A DNA stretch of 64,000 nucleotides from Bacillota bacterium (GTDB lineage: Bacteria > Bacillota > Clostridia > Tissierellales > MES13): the NCBI GenBank assembly GCA_009711785.1, contig VENA01000058.1:1-64000 (forward strand), read 5' to 3'. Shown here one piece after another: positions 10,262 to 18,630 of the stretch (position 1 is its first letter; every line of letters begins with the position of its first letter). The notes under the pieces were generated by a model. That model was not told where the DNA came from. It made no database searches and worked only from the letters and a program-made list of their open reading frames with translations. The position numbers were made by a program, and so were the translations under genes.

Positions 10262-10299
10262 TAAAAGGTTTATAATATCGAAATATTATAAACCTTAAA
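10262..10299 (-). terminator. spoIIE terminator
   Basis: Fourteen-base-pair stem, four-base loop at 10265-10296, followed on the minus strand by TTAATTTG. Confidence 0.75.
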
Positions 10300-10309
10300 C
10301 TTATATTTG

Positions 10310-12691
10310 CTATCTTCGTCTCCATATTTTAGTTACTAAAACGGTCATATCATCCTTTGTCTCTAAAGAAGAAACACTTAATGCTTGAGTAATTATTTTA
10401 TCTGCAATAACTTGAGGGTTTACACTTTTTATATTTTTTATAACTTCTTTGATCCATTGTTCTTTATCTTCACTATTTTCATTAGCATCTAAAACTCCAT
10501 CCGACATCATAATAATAAAATCTCCATCCTCTAAATCCTTTTCATAAATATTAAAATCAACATCCTTAAGTATTCCCACTGGTAAACTATTTGCATCTAT
10601 AATATCTACTTCATTTTTTCTTTTTATAAAGGTAGAAGCAGATCCTATTTTTATAAATTGACCATTCCCACTATATAAGTCTATTATTGACATATCTATT
10701 GTAGTAGACATCTCATCGTCAGATTTTAAAAGTAAAACTGAATTTATAGTCTTTAATGCTAGTTCTTTATCAAAGCCTGCCTCTAAAAACTTTTCAAGTA
10801 ATGATATTGCTATACTACTTTCTTGATTGGCCTTTTGGCCAATTCCCATTCCATCACTTACAACTGCAAAATAGTTATTTTGTTTTTCTCCAAATGTATA
10901 ACTATCTCCTGAAATATAATTAAATGAGTCCTGTGCCTTTGCTACCTTAGTTACTGCACCATATCTATTTGCTTTTATTAGTTTAAATTTTATTCTTTTA
11001 TTATTTATTATTTCACTATATGAAAATTTATCCCTCGCAAGTTTAAATCCTACCGACTTTGAAACTATCTTTGTTATCTTTTCAATATATTTTTCTATAT
11101 CTCCTTCAGGCTTTGCATCTATAAGTATCTCAAATTTCTCTTCCTCTGATTCTGTTACTATAATATCTTTAATGGTTATATTTTTATTTTTTAGCTCAGA
11201 ATATATTGCCTTTTCTACATCTTCTTTAAACTCAACATCACTATAAATTTCTCCTGCTAATTCTTTTATAATTTTAGATACTCCTTCTAATTGTTCTGAA
11301 ACTAAATGTCTACTTTCAAGTATTTTATTTTCCCATTTATAATTAAGCTTATATAAGTCAAAAATATAATTTGCTTTATCTATTAAATCTTGATGTTTCA
11401 TACATCTTCTTTTTATATTTTTAGGTAATGTTTCTTCACTTATATAACCATTAATCTCTATTATACTCATAAGATCAAAAAATGATTGATAGGTAGAATA
11501 AAAATCCTCTTCCCAACAAAATCTATAAAGGGAACAATCTTTACATACATCACAAACTATACTATCAACATAATTAGAAATATCTTTTTGTTCTATAACA
11601 TTTTCTCTTTGAGATACCCTTTTAAATGTTAAACCTAACTCTTCGAAAACTGAAGAGAATTCCTTTAATCTTTTATATGTCATATCCTTTATTCTTTTTG
11701 CATATACTTTATCTGCTGTATTTGTACTTGTATTTAATATAGGAATTTTCTCTTCATACTTATATAAAACACTAATTAATATAATAAACATAACAGAAGC
11801 TAAGATAGTCTCTTTAAATCCTATACTAAATTCAGTAATCCCTCCTATATATAAAGACATTATACCACTTCCTACAACAAAACCTAAACTACTTCCAATC
11901 TTGCCTAACTCTTTGAATAATCCTGATAATAGTCCAGAAAGCCCCAATGCCGATACCATTATAGGCATGTTAGTTGAGTTCATTGAAGTTACAAGTCCTA
12001 TAGTAATACCTACAGCTGCTCCCATAGAAGGTCCCTTTATATATGCAAAGGAAATAATTATCATAACTACTATGATCTCTTTTACAGATAAACTGAAAAT
12101 AGAAGCTTGTCCTATCCCAGCTACTACTAATGAAAGCATAATAGCTCCTGATATTAATTCTTCATTTGTAAAGGAACTTTCATTTAAATTAAGTATAATA
12201 CTTATACTATATGTGAATATAAATGTTAGTGAAAATACAATTACCCCTTCAAAACCTATCATAACTAAATCATATAATAGATAATCACTAAACATAAGAA
12301 ATGCTAATCTGACTACTATTAATATTAAAGAAGTCAATGAAGCTACTTTTAAAGTGGTTAATTTCTTATTATCCTTTATAAAATTAGAAAATAAAAAAAG
12401 AATTACTATGGGTAAAAAATACTTAATACTATTTAAACCATGAATACTAAATACTCCTAATGAGGATATTATAAAAAATATTATACTGGTTTTATTTTTA
12501 ACTAATAAACTTGCTAAAAAAGCTAATCCAAAAGGTGTTAATCCATTCATAACATTTGCTCTAGAAACTAAGAAACTTATTAATATAAAGTAAATATCAT
12601 AAGTCTCAATATTATATATCAATTTTTCTAGGGCTAAAAATATAATATTGTGACTACTTTTTTTATTAGAACTAATTTGATTATTAATCAC
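10310..12691 (-). CDS. spoIIE: stage II sporulation protein E (SpoIIE) phosphatase
   Basis: Septum-associated PP2C phosphatase that dephosphorylates SpoIIAA-P and so activates SigF in the forespore. A polytopic membrane region occupies roughly residues 15-310, a linker follows (with the cluster CDVCKDCSLYRFC near residue 380), and the C-terminal PP2C domain shows VVSDGMGIGQKA and MMSDGVLDANENS. The length of 793 is close to that of the family. Start GTG at 12691 after GGTGG. It lies between yabR and tilS as in B. subtilis. Confidence 0.96.
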   Translation of the reverse strand: MINNQISSNKKSSHNIIFLALEKLIYNIETYDIYFILISFLVSRANVMNGLTPFGLAFLASLLVKNKTSIIFFIISSLGVFSIHGLNSIKYFLPIVILFLFSNFIKDNKKLTTLKVASLTSLILIVVRLAFLMFSDYLLYDLVMIGFEGVIVFSLTFIFTYSISIILNLNESSFTNEELISGAIMLSLVVAGIGQASIFSLSVKEIIVVMIIISFAYIKGPSMGAAVGITIGLVTSMNSTNMPIMVSALGLSGLLSGLFKELGKIGSSLGFVVGSGIMSLYIGGITEFSIGFKETILASVMFIILISVLYKYEEKIPILNTSTNTADKVYAKRIKDMTYKRLKEFSSVFEELGLTFKRVSQRENVIEQKDISNYVDSIVCDVCKDCSLYRFCWEEDFYSTYQSFFDLMSIIEINGYISEETLPKNIKRRCMKHQDLIDKANYIFDLYKLNYKWENKILESRHLVSEQLEGVSKIIKELAGEIYSDVEFKEDVEKAIYSELKNKNITIKDIIVTESEEEKFEILIDAKPEGDIEKYIEKITKIVSKSVGFKLARDKFSYSEIINNKRIKFKLIKANRYGAVTKVAKAQDSFNYISGDSYTFGEKQNNYFAVVSDGMGIGQKANQESSIAISLLEKFLEAGFDKELALKTINSVLLLKSDDEMSTTIDMSIIDLYSGNGQFIKIGSASTFIKRKNEVDIIDANSLPVGILKDVDFNIYEKDLEDGDFIIMMSDGVLDANENSEDKEQWIKEVIKNIKSVNPQVIADKIITQALSVSSLETKDDMTVLVTKIWRRR

Positions 12692-12723
12692 TTAGTACCA
12701 CCATCCTTCTAATAGTTGATATC

Positions 12724-12756
12724 ATTGTACCAAAATATATGTAAATTATTTGTCAA
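12724..12756 (-). promoter_or_regulatory. spoIIE promoter with 21-bp spacer (Spo0A-activated type)
   Basis: Minus-strand TTGACA (12751-12756) and TACAAT (12724-12729) separated by 21 bases. In B. subtilis, spoIIE and spoIIG have near-consensus hexamers with such overlong spacing and need Spo0A-P. The remaining sequence from 12692 to 12987 holds no gene. Confidence 0.6.
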
Positions 12757-12780
12757 GAAGGGTTGTCCTAATAAAAAAAG

Positions 12781-12790
12781 TTTTTGACAA
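12781..12790 (-). promoter_or_regulatory. candidate Spo0A box upstream of spoIIE
   Basis: Minus strand TTGTCAAAAA, one mismatch from the 0A box TTGTCGAAAA, about 25 bases upstream of the -35. A second, weaker match overlaps the -35 itself in the opposite orientation. Confidence 0.45.
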
Positions 12791-12955
12791 GTTTAGTAAT
12801 TGTTTTTCTTTATATATGAAATAAAGACAATTTAAATTTAAATTTTAAAATATTATTTGCATTCTATCACCTTTAATACTGTAAATCATTACTATCGACA
12901 AATATATTATTATTTAACAATATTTAAATCTAATATTAAAAAATGACAAAAAAAA

Positions 12956-12982
12956 TTAAAAACCGGAAAAATCCGGTTTTAT
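12956..12982 (-). terminator. yabR terminator
   Basis: Stem AAAACCGGA/TCCGGTTTT at 12959-12980 followed on the minus strand by T-rich sequence. Confidence 0.85.
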
Positions 12983-12987
12983 AATTT

Positions 12988-13398
12988 TTATCGTTTATTT
13001 GAACTATTACTTTTCTTTGCATCTCTATTTTGAATCTGACTTTGTCTTTCACTACTATCTTTTAGAAACAATGACATTTTATCTTCAAATGACATACGTT
13101 TTTGTTTTTTATCATTAGCATTATTTGACCAATCAATTTCCCTTGGCTGTTTTTTGCTCTTTTTAGGTTTAGCCTGTCTGATAGATAAACTTATTTTTCC
13201 TTCTTTATCTATCGATAAAACTTTAACCTTTACTTTTTGATTCTTTTTTAGATAGTTATTAATGTCATTAACAAAATCGTGTGACACCTCTGAAATATGA
13301 ACTAATCCATTTTTACCTTCTGGTAGTTGAACAAATGCACCAAAATTTGTGATTCCAGTTACTGTACCTTCAACTACATTACCTACTTTAACGGGCAT
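12988..13398 (-). CDS. S1 RNA-binding domain protein (YabR / general stress protein 13 type)
   Basis: A 136-residue protein with one S1 domain at about residues 3-73 (GNVVEGTVTGITNFGAFV, then GLVHISEVS and GKISLSIRQA) and a basic, low-complexity tail rich in Lys, Ser and Asn. It binds RNA or ribosomes by family analogy. It lies between divIC and spoIIE, the position of yabR in B. subtilis. Start ATG after AAAGGAGGAG. Confidence 0.88.
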   Translation of the reverse strand: MPVKVGNVVEGTVTGITNFGAFVQLPEGKNGLVHISEVSHDFVNDINNYLKKNQKVKVKVLSIDKEGKISLSIRQAKPKKSKKQPREIDWSNNANDKKQKRMSFEDKMSLFLKDSSERQSQIQNRDAKKSNSSNKR

Positions 13399-13511
13399 AA
13401 AATAAATACTCCTCCTTTTAATTAATCTATCGAATGATTAAAGTATATATTATAATTAGCAAATTGTCAATATAAGTAGAAGACTTATATCTATTTACCA
13501 AAATATGAATA

Positions 13512-13823
13512 TCATTCCGTAGTGAAATTATTATTATCTTCTTTATCTTCTTTATTTTTATCTATATAAATTATTTCATTCGGCTTTACCATTTTCAACT
13601 CTTCCCTTGCAACTTTTTCAATAAACTCAAGAGAATTAACTTTTTCTAATTGTTTTTCTATTTCACTTATTTCTCCGTTGAGTTCTTTAACTTCCTTTTG
13701 TTTCGTTTCATTCTTTTTTTCTAAGGAATTTATAGTCATCTCTTGCTTTATAAAAACAGTCCCTAAATATATTATTAAAGCTAAAAATAAAACATATCTT
13801 AATTTAAACTTCTTTTTTTTCAT
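13512..13823 (-). CDS. divIC: septum formation initiator DivIC/FtsB family
   Basis: Bitopic cell-division protein of about 103 residues: a basic N terminus, one membrane helix (about 8-26), then a heptad-rich coiled coil (INSLEKKNETKQKEVKELNG region) and a conserved C-terminal patch VAREELKMVKPNEIIYI. It would act with FtsL and DivIB at the septum. I take ATG 13823, 9 bases after AAAGGG, rather than ATG 13832, which abuts it. It sits between yabQ and yabR, as in B. subtilis. Confidence 0.9.
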   Translation of the reverse strand: MKKKKFKLRYVLFLALIIYLGTVFIKQEMTINSLEKKNETKQKEVKELNGEISEIEKQLEKVNSLEFIEKVAREELKMVKPNEIIYIDKNKEDKEDNNNFTTE

Positions 13824-13886
13824 AATAATCATCCCTTTAATCGTATGTATATAATAGTTTCTATTCTTTAGTGAAAAATCCTTTTA

Positions 13887-14396
13887 TCATTTTTTAAATA
13901 TTATTGATTTAGTATGTTTCTTTATATCATAAAAAATTCTTGATGGCAACTTTAAAAATTTCCTTAATCTCTTTATCTTATTACCTATATAAGTTTTTAC
14001 TTTCTTATACGGAGTATAAAAATAGTTTTTAATTTTTTTAAAGGGAAATAATATAATATTAAAAATAACTTTAATTCCTCTAAATAAATATCTTAATATT
14101 TTAACTAATGTAGTAATTACTAGTTTACTTAAAAGTTTATTATATATAATAGCACCACTTATAAAACCTAAAAATACAAATCCCCTTACTTCTCCGAAAT
14201 TACTGAAAAAAAGAATAAATAAGGCTATTAACGATACTAATATCCAAAATATTAAATCTTCTATAAAACTTACAATTTTTCTAGGTTCTGAGAAATATCT
14301 GAAAATTCTATATATATCATAAATAAATCCTATTATTATTCCACCATATAAAGTGGCAAAAAATATATAGGCTTGACTTTCAACCGAACTGCCCAT
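13887..14396 (-). CDS. yabQ: spore cortex biosynthesis protein YabQ
   Basis: A 169-residue membrane protein of the mother cell, required for cortex formation in B. subtilis. Three or four hydrophobic helices fill residues 8-110 (FFATLYGGIIIGFIYDIYRI and later ILFFSNFGEVRGFVFLGF are typical of the family) and the C-terminal third is strongly basic. Start ATG after GAGGTGG. It follows yabP. Confidence 0.9.
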   Translation of the reverse strand: MGSSVESQAYIFFATLYGGIIIGFIYDIYRIFRYFSEPRKIVSFIEDLIFWILVSLIALFILFFSNFGEVRGFVFLGFISGAIIYNKLLSKLVITTLVKILRYLFRGIKVIFNIILFPFKKIKNYFYTPYKKVKTYIGNKIKRLRKFLKLPSRIFYDIKKHTKSIIFKK

Positions 14397-14428
14397 TTAA
14401 CCACCTCAAGTCATTTTTAAAATTAAAA

Positions 14429-14448
14429 CCAATGGTTAAAACCATCGG
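14429..14448 (-). terminator. hairpin between yabP and yabQ (attenuator or weak terminator)
   Basis: Nine-pair stem with one G-U pair, followed on the minus strand by TTTTAATTTT. It would reduce read-through from yabP into yabQ-divIC-yabR. Confidence 0.5.
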
Positions 14449-14449
14449 C

Positions 14450-14737
14450 TTATTTAAACATTTTTTTTAATAATCCTGAGTTTTTAGATTTTGATGTTTG
14501 ACTTTTACTATATTCTATTATGTTTATAGTGCCTTCTATCTTTACATTTCCATCATCTAGATTTAATTTGCTTATGTTTAAAGATTCTCCTTTTATAGTC
14601 ATTAACCCTTTTACGGTAGCAACTACTATTGTGTTATCATCAAAACTATCAACATGCTCTACGCCAGATATACTAAGTTTCTCTCTATTTTCCATTATAA
14701 TACTTTGGTTTATATTAGTTGTTTTACTTCCTTCCAT
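14450..14737 (-). CDS. yabP: sporulation protein YabP
   Basis: A 95-residue YabP/YqfC family protein made in the mother cell and linked to spore coat and cortex assembly. The family core is visible: REKLSISGVEHVDSFDDN, then TVKGLMTIKGESLNISKLNL and GTINIIEYS. Start ATG after AAAGGGGG. A SigE-type promoter lies about 40 bases upstream. It is the first gene of yabP-yabQ-divIC-yabR. Confidence 0.93.
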   Translation of the reverse strand: MEGSKTTNINQSIIMENREKLSISGVEHVDSFDDNTIVVATVKGLMTIKGESLNISKLNLDDGNVKIEGTINIIEYSKSQTSKSKNSGLLKKMFK

Positions 14738-14768
14738 GCTACTACCCCCTTTTACCCTTTATGTTTAA

Positions 14769-14795
14769 AGAATATGTGTTATCTCTATAGTTTAT
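14769..14795 (-). promoter_or_regulatory. candidate SigE promoter of yabP
   Basis: Minus-strand ATA (14793-14795), 16-base spacer, CATATTCT (14769-14776); this fits the SigE consensus ATA-N16-18-CATACANT apart from the A-C at positions 5-6. yabP is a SigE gene in B. subtilis. Confidence 0.5.
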
Positions 14796-14805
14796 GACTA
14801 GTAAA

Positions 14806-14836
14806 AAAAATACTCTCCCAAAAGGGAAAGTATTTT
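14806..14836 (-). terminator. rqcP terminator
   Basis: Stem AAATACTTTCCC/GGGAGAGTATTT (minus strand, 14808-14835) with a T-run. Confidence 0.85.
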
Positions 14837-15079
14837 TTAATTTATAACTTTATATAATTCTTGAGCTTTTTTCTTAGGTACGTGATCTGATATTTCTAAT
14901 ACTTCTACTTTCATATTACTGTTGCCAAAATTTATTTCAATTATATCTCCTACAAAGACATCTGTCCCTGGCTTAGACACCTTACCATTTATACTTACTC
15001 TTCCTTTTTCACAGGCTTCTTTAGCAACAGGACGTCTCTTTATGATTCTTGAATTTTTTAAAAACTTATCAATTCTCAT
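14837..15079 (-). CDS. rqcP: RqcP, S4-domain ribosome quality control factor (YabO)
   Basis: An 80-residue S4 RNA-binding protein: MRIDKFLKNSRIIKRRPVA opens the S4 fold and KGRVSINGKVSKPG continues it. In B. subtilis RqcP works with RqcH to add C-terminal alanine tails to nascent chains on obstructed 50S subunits. Older annotation calls this family Hsp15-like. It lies between hup and yabP, as yabO does in B. subtilis. It has its own terminator. Confidence 0.93.
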   Translation of the reverse strand: MRIDKFLKNSRIIKRRPVAKEACEKGRVSINGKVSKPGTDVFVGDIIEINFGNSNMKVEVLEISDHVPKKKAQELYKVIN

Positions 15080-15102
15080 ATTTATCCCCCTAATTCTAAT
15101 AT

Positions 15103-15132
15103 AAAAAAATCAGGTCCTAGACCTGATTTTTT
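15103..15132 (-). terminator. hup terminator
   Basis: Stem AAATCAGGTC/GACCTGATTT at 15107-15129 with T-runs on both sides. Confidence 0.88.
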
Positions 15133-15414
15133 TTATTTATTGTTTACTGTTTCTTTTAATGTTTTTCCAGCTTTAAATACTGGTGCTTTTGATGCTGGTA
15201 TCATTATTTTTTCTTCAGGATTTCTAGGATTTCTTCCTTCTCTAGCTTTTCTATGTCTTACTTCGAAAGTTCCGAATCCTACTAATTGTACCTTTTCTTC
15301 CTTTACTAATGATTCTTCAACACTTTTCATGAAACCATTTAATGCACTTTCTGCATCCTTTTTAGTTAATCCACTTTTTTCTGCTATACTTGCAACTAAT
15401 TCTGATTTGTTCAC
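15133..15414 (-). CDS. hup: DNA-binding protein HU
   Basis: Nucleoid protein of 93 residues that bends DNA as a dimer. The family is unmistakable: MNKSELVASIAEKSGLTKKD at the N terminus, GFGTFEVRHRKAREGRNPR for the DNA-binding arm and KAGKTLKETVN at the end. It lies between mazG and rqcP, a common position in Clostridia. The strong terminator and short separation from mazG suggest it may also have its own promoter, which I could not locate. Confidence 0.97.
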   Translation of the reverse strand: MNKSELVASIAEKSGLTKKDAESALNGFMKSVEESLVKEEKVQLVGFGTFEVRHRKAREGRNPRNPEEKIMIPASKAPVFKAGKTLKETVNNK

Positions 15415-15504
15415 AATAATTACCTCCTTGATATTTAAATAATTAAAAAGTATTACGTTATTAGCTAATTCTAGGTTTTTTTCTAAATTCCTTCTTTTAA
15501 AACA

Positions 15505-16989
15505 TTATTTTTCATCTTTTTTAATATTTTTATGTAGCTTTGCCACATTCCAAAGTTCATCCATTTCTTTTAGATTCATATCTTTAAGGTCTTTACCTAG
15601 TTCAATGCTTCTTTTTTCTATGAAACTAAATCTTTTGATAAACTTATCAATGGTCTTGTTTAGAGCTATTTCTGGATTGATATTTAAAAACCTACTTACA
15701 TTAACAATAGAAAATAATAAATCTCCTAGTTCCTCTTCTATATTTTCTTTGTCATCACCTCTGTATACTTCTTCAAATTCAGTTAACTCTTCTTTCACTT
15801 TTTCAAATGCATCTTTTATATCATTCCAATCAAAACCTACATTAGCAGCTTTTTTCTGTATTTTATAACTTCTGCTTAAAGTAGTCAAGCTTTTTGGTAT
15901 ATCTGTAAGTCTTTGTGTATAAGTTTTTATATCTTTTTCCTTATCTTTCATACTATCCCAATTTAAATTAGCCTCATCTACATCCTTAGCTACTAAATTA
16001 CTAAATACGTGGGGATGTCTATATATAAGCTTCTCACTTATCCTAGTAATAACATCATATATATTAAAGTACCCTTCTTCATTTGCTATAATACTATGGA
16101 ATACAACCTGTAGTAATAAATCACCTAATTCTTCAACTAAGTCATCAATATTACCATTATCTATTGCATCTACAACTTCATAGGCTTCTTCTAATACAAA
16201 TTCTCTTAAGGATTTATGGGTTTGTTTCATATCCCATGGACATCCGTCCTTATCCCTTAATCTTTCCATAATATTAACTAAATTATTCATATTATAACAA
16301 ATTCTTTTATCATTTGTCATTTTAGGTATATATATATATGTTACATGATTATACCCATCAATCCTATCTAGTTTATATATCGGAACCTTTATTACCTTTT
16401 CTTTCTCTTTAAAACCTGGTGAAATTATTATAAAGACTTCATAATCATCACCATAAACATCAGTTAACTGAATTTTTATTTCAGAGGCTATAAACTTATT
16501 ATAAACCTGGGATATAATATTATTACTATTGATATCGACTAATTCATTAGAGAAGTTTAGCCCATTTATAATTTTAGTACCATTAATAAGATCTTCTTTT
16601 AAAGCCTTTGAAATAGGTTCAATGAAACTTTGGCTTGAAACTATTTCAACTTCAAGGTCTTCTTTTGTATCTAACTTTAAAAGTTTATTAGTAATTTCAT
16701 CCCCAGATAAAGGATTACCTGGTACACAATAGTTAATGATATCATACTTCTTTGCTTTTTTCACTAGGTCACTAGTAATAAAGCTATAAACTTTATCGAA
16801 ACTATCTTCATCTTCATATACATAATCATATGAATTATATTCTATATTGTTTTCTTTTAAATACTTAACTACTGGATGCTTTTCAGTTCTTAGATATAAA
16901 TTTTCACCTTTTTTTAGTATTTCAAAAGCATCTACTGTCATCGAACCAATATCTCCAGGTCCTAGACCTACTATATTAATCTTTGACAT
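15505..16989 (-). CDS. mazG: MazG NTP pyrophosphohydrolase fused to a tetrapyrrole-methylase-like domain (YabN)
   Basis: House-cleaning nucleotide pyrophosphohydrolase of 494 residues. Residues 1 to about 220 form an SAM-dependent tetrapyrrole (corrin/porphyrin) methylase-like domain (VGLGPGDIGSMTVDAF, CVPGNPLSGDE). Two MazG modules follow, with DKDGCPWDMKQTHKSLREF, EELGDLLLQVVFHS and EEELGDLLFSIVNVSRF giving the Mg-binding EExxE/D pattern. This fusion is the normal YabN architecture in spore formers. Start ATG after GGAGGTG; 15 bases separate it from the upstream flippase gene. Confidence 0.94.
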   Translation of the reverse strand: MSKINIVGLGPGDIGSMTVDAFEILKKGENLYLRTEKHPVVKYLKENNIEYNSYDYVYEDEDSFDKVYSFITSDLVKKAKKYDIINYCVPGNPLSGDEITNKLLKLDTKEDLEVEIVSSQSFIEPISKALKEDLINGTKIINGLNFSNELVDINSNNIISQVYNKFIASEIKIQLTDVYGDDYEVFIIISPGFKEKEKVIKVPIYKLDRIDGYNHVTYIYIPKMTNDKRICYNMNNLVNIMERLRDKDGCPWDMKQTHKSLREFVLEEAYEVVDAIDNGNIDDLVEELGDLLLQVVFHSIIANEEGYFNIYDVITRISEKLIYRHPHVFSNLVAKDVDEANLNWDSMKDKEKDIKTYTQRLTDIPKSLTTLSRSYKIQKKAANVGFDWNDIKDAFEKVKEELTEFEEVYRGDDKENIEEELGDLLFSIVNVSRFLNINPEIALNKTIDKFIKRFSFIEKRSIELGKDLKDMNLKEMDELWNVAKLHKNIKKDEK

Positions 16990-17004
16990 AAAACACCTCC
17001 TAAA

Positions 17005-18612
17005 TTATGCTTTAACTAAACCAAATCTTTCTAGATATTTTGATATCTTCTCTCCAGCAGGTAAAAGCATTAAATCCCTTTTTGTAACAGAACCACTAAT
17101 AAATAAAGTGGTAAAATAAACTGCTATACCTATGAAAATAGCAATTAATGTAACGAGTCTTTTATCTAAAAAGTTTACTAAATAGTATTTACTTAAAAAA
17201 ACTATAATAGCCATTACCCCTGAAGAAACAAAGGGTTTTATTATAATATTTTTAATAGAAAATTCTGTTTTTGTATATTTAATCACTGCAATGAAATCTA
17301 ATAATGCAGCAACTATGTATGTTGCTACCGTACTTATAGCAGCCCCTTTTATGTTTATAGAAGGTATGGCTAGTAATATAAAAGATAAAATTATTTTCAC
17401 TAAAGCTCCAATACCTAAGTTTCTAACTGCTATACTAGGTTTACCTAGTCCTTGTAATGTAGCTGTTAATGTTTGTACTAAAGTTAAAAATATTACACCA
17501 ATACCAGCTATTCTTAATATACCTCCTACACTTTTTATAGTATCTAAAGAGTTTTCATAATAAATTAATCCTATGATATCTGTTGATAATACAAATATCC
17601 CTAGACCAGCCGGTAGACCCATTAAAAGAGTCATCCTTACTGCTGATCTTGTAATTCTTTTTATATTTTCATTGTCTTTTTTAGCATAATAGTCAGATAT
17701 CAAAGGTACTATACTCATCATAAGTGCAACAGAAAAGGTTTGAGTGAAGTTTATTACAGTTTGTGCCATACTTATTTGGCCAATAAAATCTGGTGCTTCA
17801 TTTCTGGGTATTCCTGCAAGTATTATCCTTTTAGGGATTAGTGCTGAATCTATGAAATTTAATGCAGGTATTATTAAAGCACCAACTGTCAATGGTAAAG
17901 CTATACTTATAATCCTTTTAACTATTGTTTTAGTTTCTTCTAATTCACATTCTAATCCTTCATTAAGTTCAAGTTTAATTTCATTACGATTTTTAAAATA
18001 AACTCCTATAATCAAAATAGTAGCAGCTATTGCCCCTGCAGATGTTCCAAAGGACGCTCCCCCAGCTGCGATATCAAGACCTTTTCCTAATAAAATATAC
18101 GTTAAATAAAGTCCCACTAACACCCTAATAAATTGTTCTACTATTTGACTTAGAGCTGTAGGTACCATTGTTTTTCTTCCTTGAAAATACCCCCTAAAAG
18201 CAGACATTATAGGTACGAAAAACAACGCAGGAACTAAAGCAATTGTAGCATAATATGCATTAGGATTGTCTAAAGCATTTAATAAAGGTTTCGCACCAAA
18301 ATATACTAAAGATGCACTTAAAAAACCAGCAGTAGCTAATATTATTAAAGCTAATTTAAAAACTCTATGGGCACCTTTATAATCTTTAAGTGCTCTCTTT
18401 TCTGATACCAATTTAGCGACTGCTACATTTATCCCTGAAGATGAAATTGCAAATAATATTGTATAAATATAAAAAGACTGTGCTATATATCCACTACCTC
18501 TATCCTTTAACAAGTTAGCGATCGGTATTCTATATAAAAGTCCCATTACCTTTACTAATACACCAGCTATACTTAGTACTATAGCTCCTTTAAAAAAATC
18601 TTTTTTACTCAT
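17005..18612 (-). CDS. SpoVB/MurJ-type polysaccharide flippase, copy 2 (YabM position)
   Basis: Polytopic membrane protein of 535 residues in the MOP superfamily, related to SpoVB, MurJ and Wzx lipid II or polysaccharide flippases. It opens SKKDFFKGAIVLSIAGVLVK and carries FRGYFQGRKTMVPTALSQ, FGTSAGAIAATIL and LTATLQGLGKPSIAVRN. About 14 membrane helices can be drawn. Start ATG after AAGGAG. It is a tandem paralogue of the next gene upstream, collinear over the full length. A lipid II or spore envelope precursor is the expected cargo. Confidence 0.9.
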   Translation of the reverse strand: MSKKDFFKGAIVLSIAGVLVKVMGLLYRIPIANLLKDRGSGYIAQSFYIYTILFAISSSGINVAVAKLVSEKRALKDYKGAHRVFKLALIILATAGFLSASLVYFGAKPLLNALDNPNAYYATIALVPALFFVPIMSAFRGYFQGRKTMVPTALSQIVEQFIRVLVGLYLTYILLGKGLDIAAGGASFGTSAGAIAATILIIGVYFKNRNEIKLELNEGLECELEETKTIVKRIISIALPLTVGALIIPALNFIDSALIPKRIILAGIPRNEAPDFIGQISMAQTVINFTQTFSVALMMSIVPLISDYYAKKDNENIKRITRSAVRMTLLMGLPAGLGIFVLSTDIIGLIYYENSLDTIKSVGGILRIAGIGVIFLTLVQTLTATLQGLGKPSIAVRNLGIGALVKIILSFILLAIPSINIKGAAISTVATYIVAALLDFIAVIKYTKTEFSIKNIIIKPFVSSGVMAIIVFLSKYYLVNFLDKRLVTLIAIFIGIAVYFTTLFISGSVTKRDLMLLPAGEKISKYLERFGLVKA

Positions 18613-18630
18613 ATAATTCTCCTTAATCTA

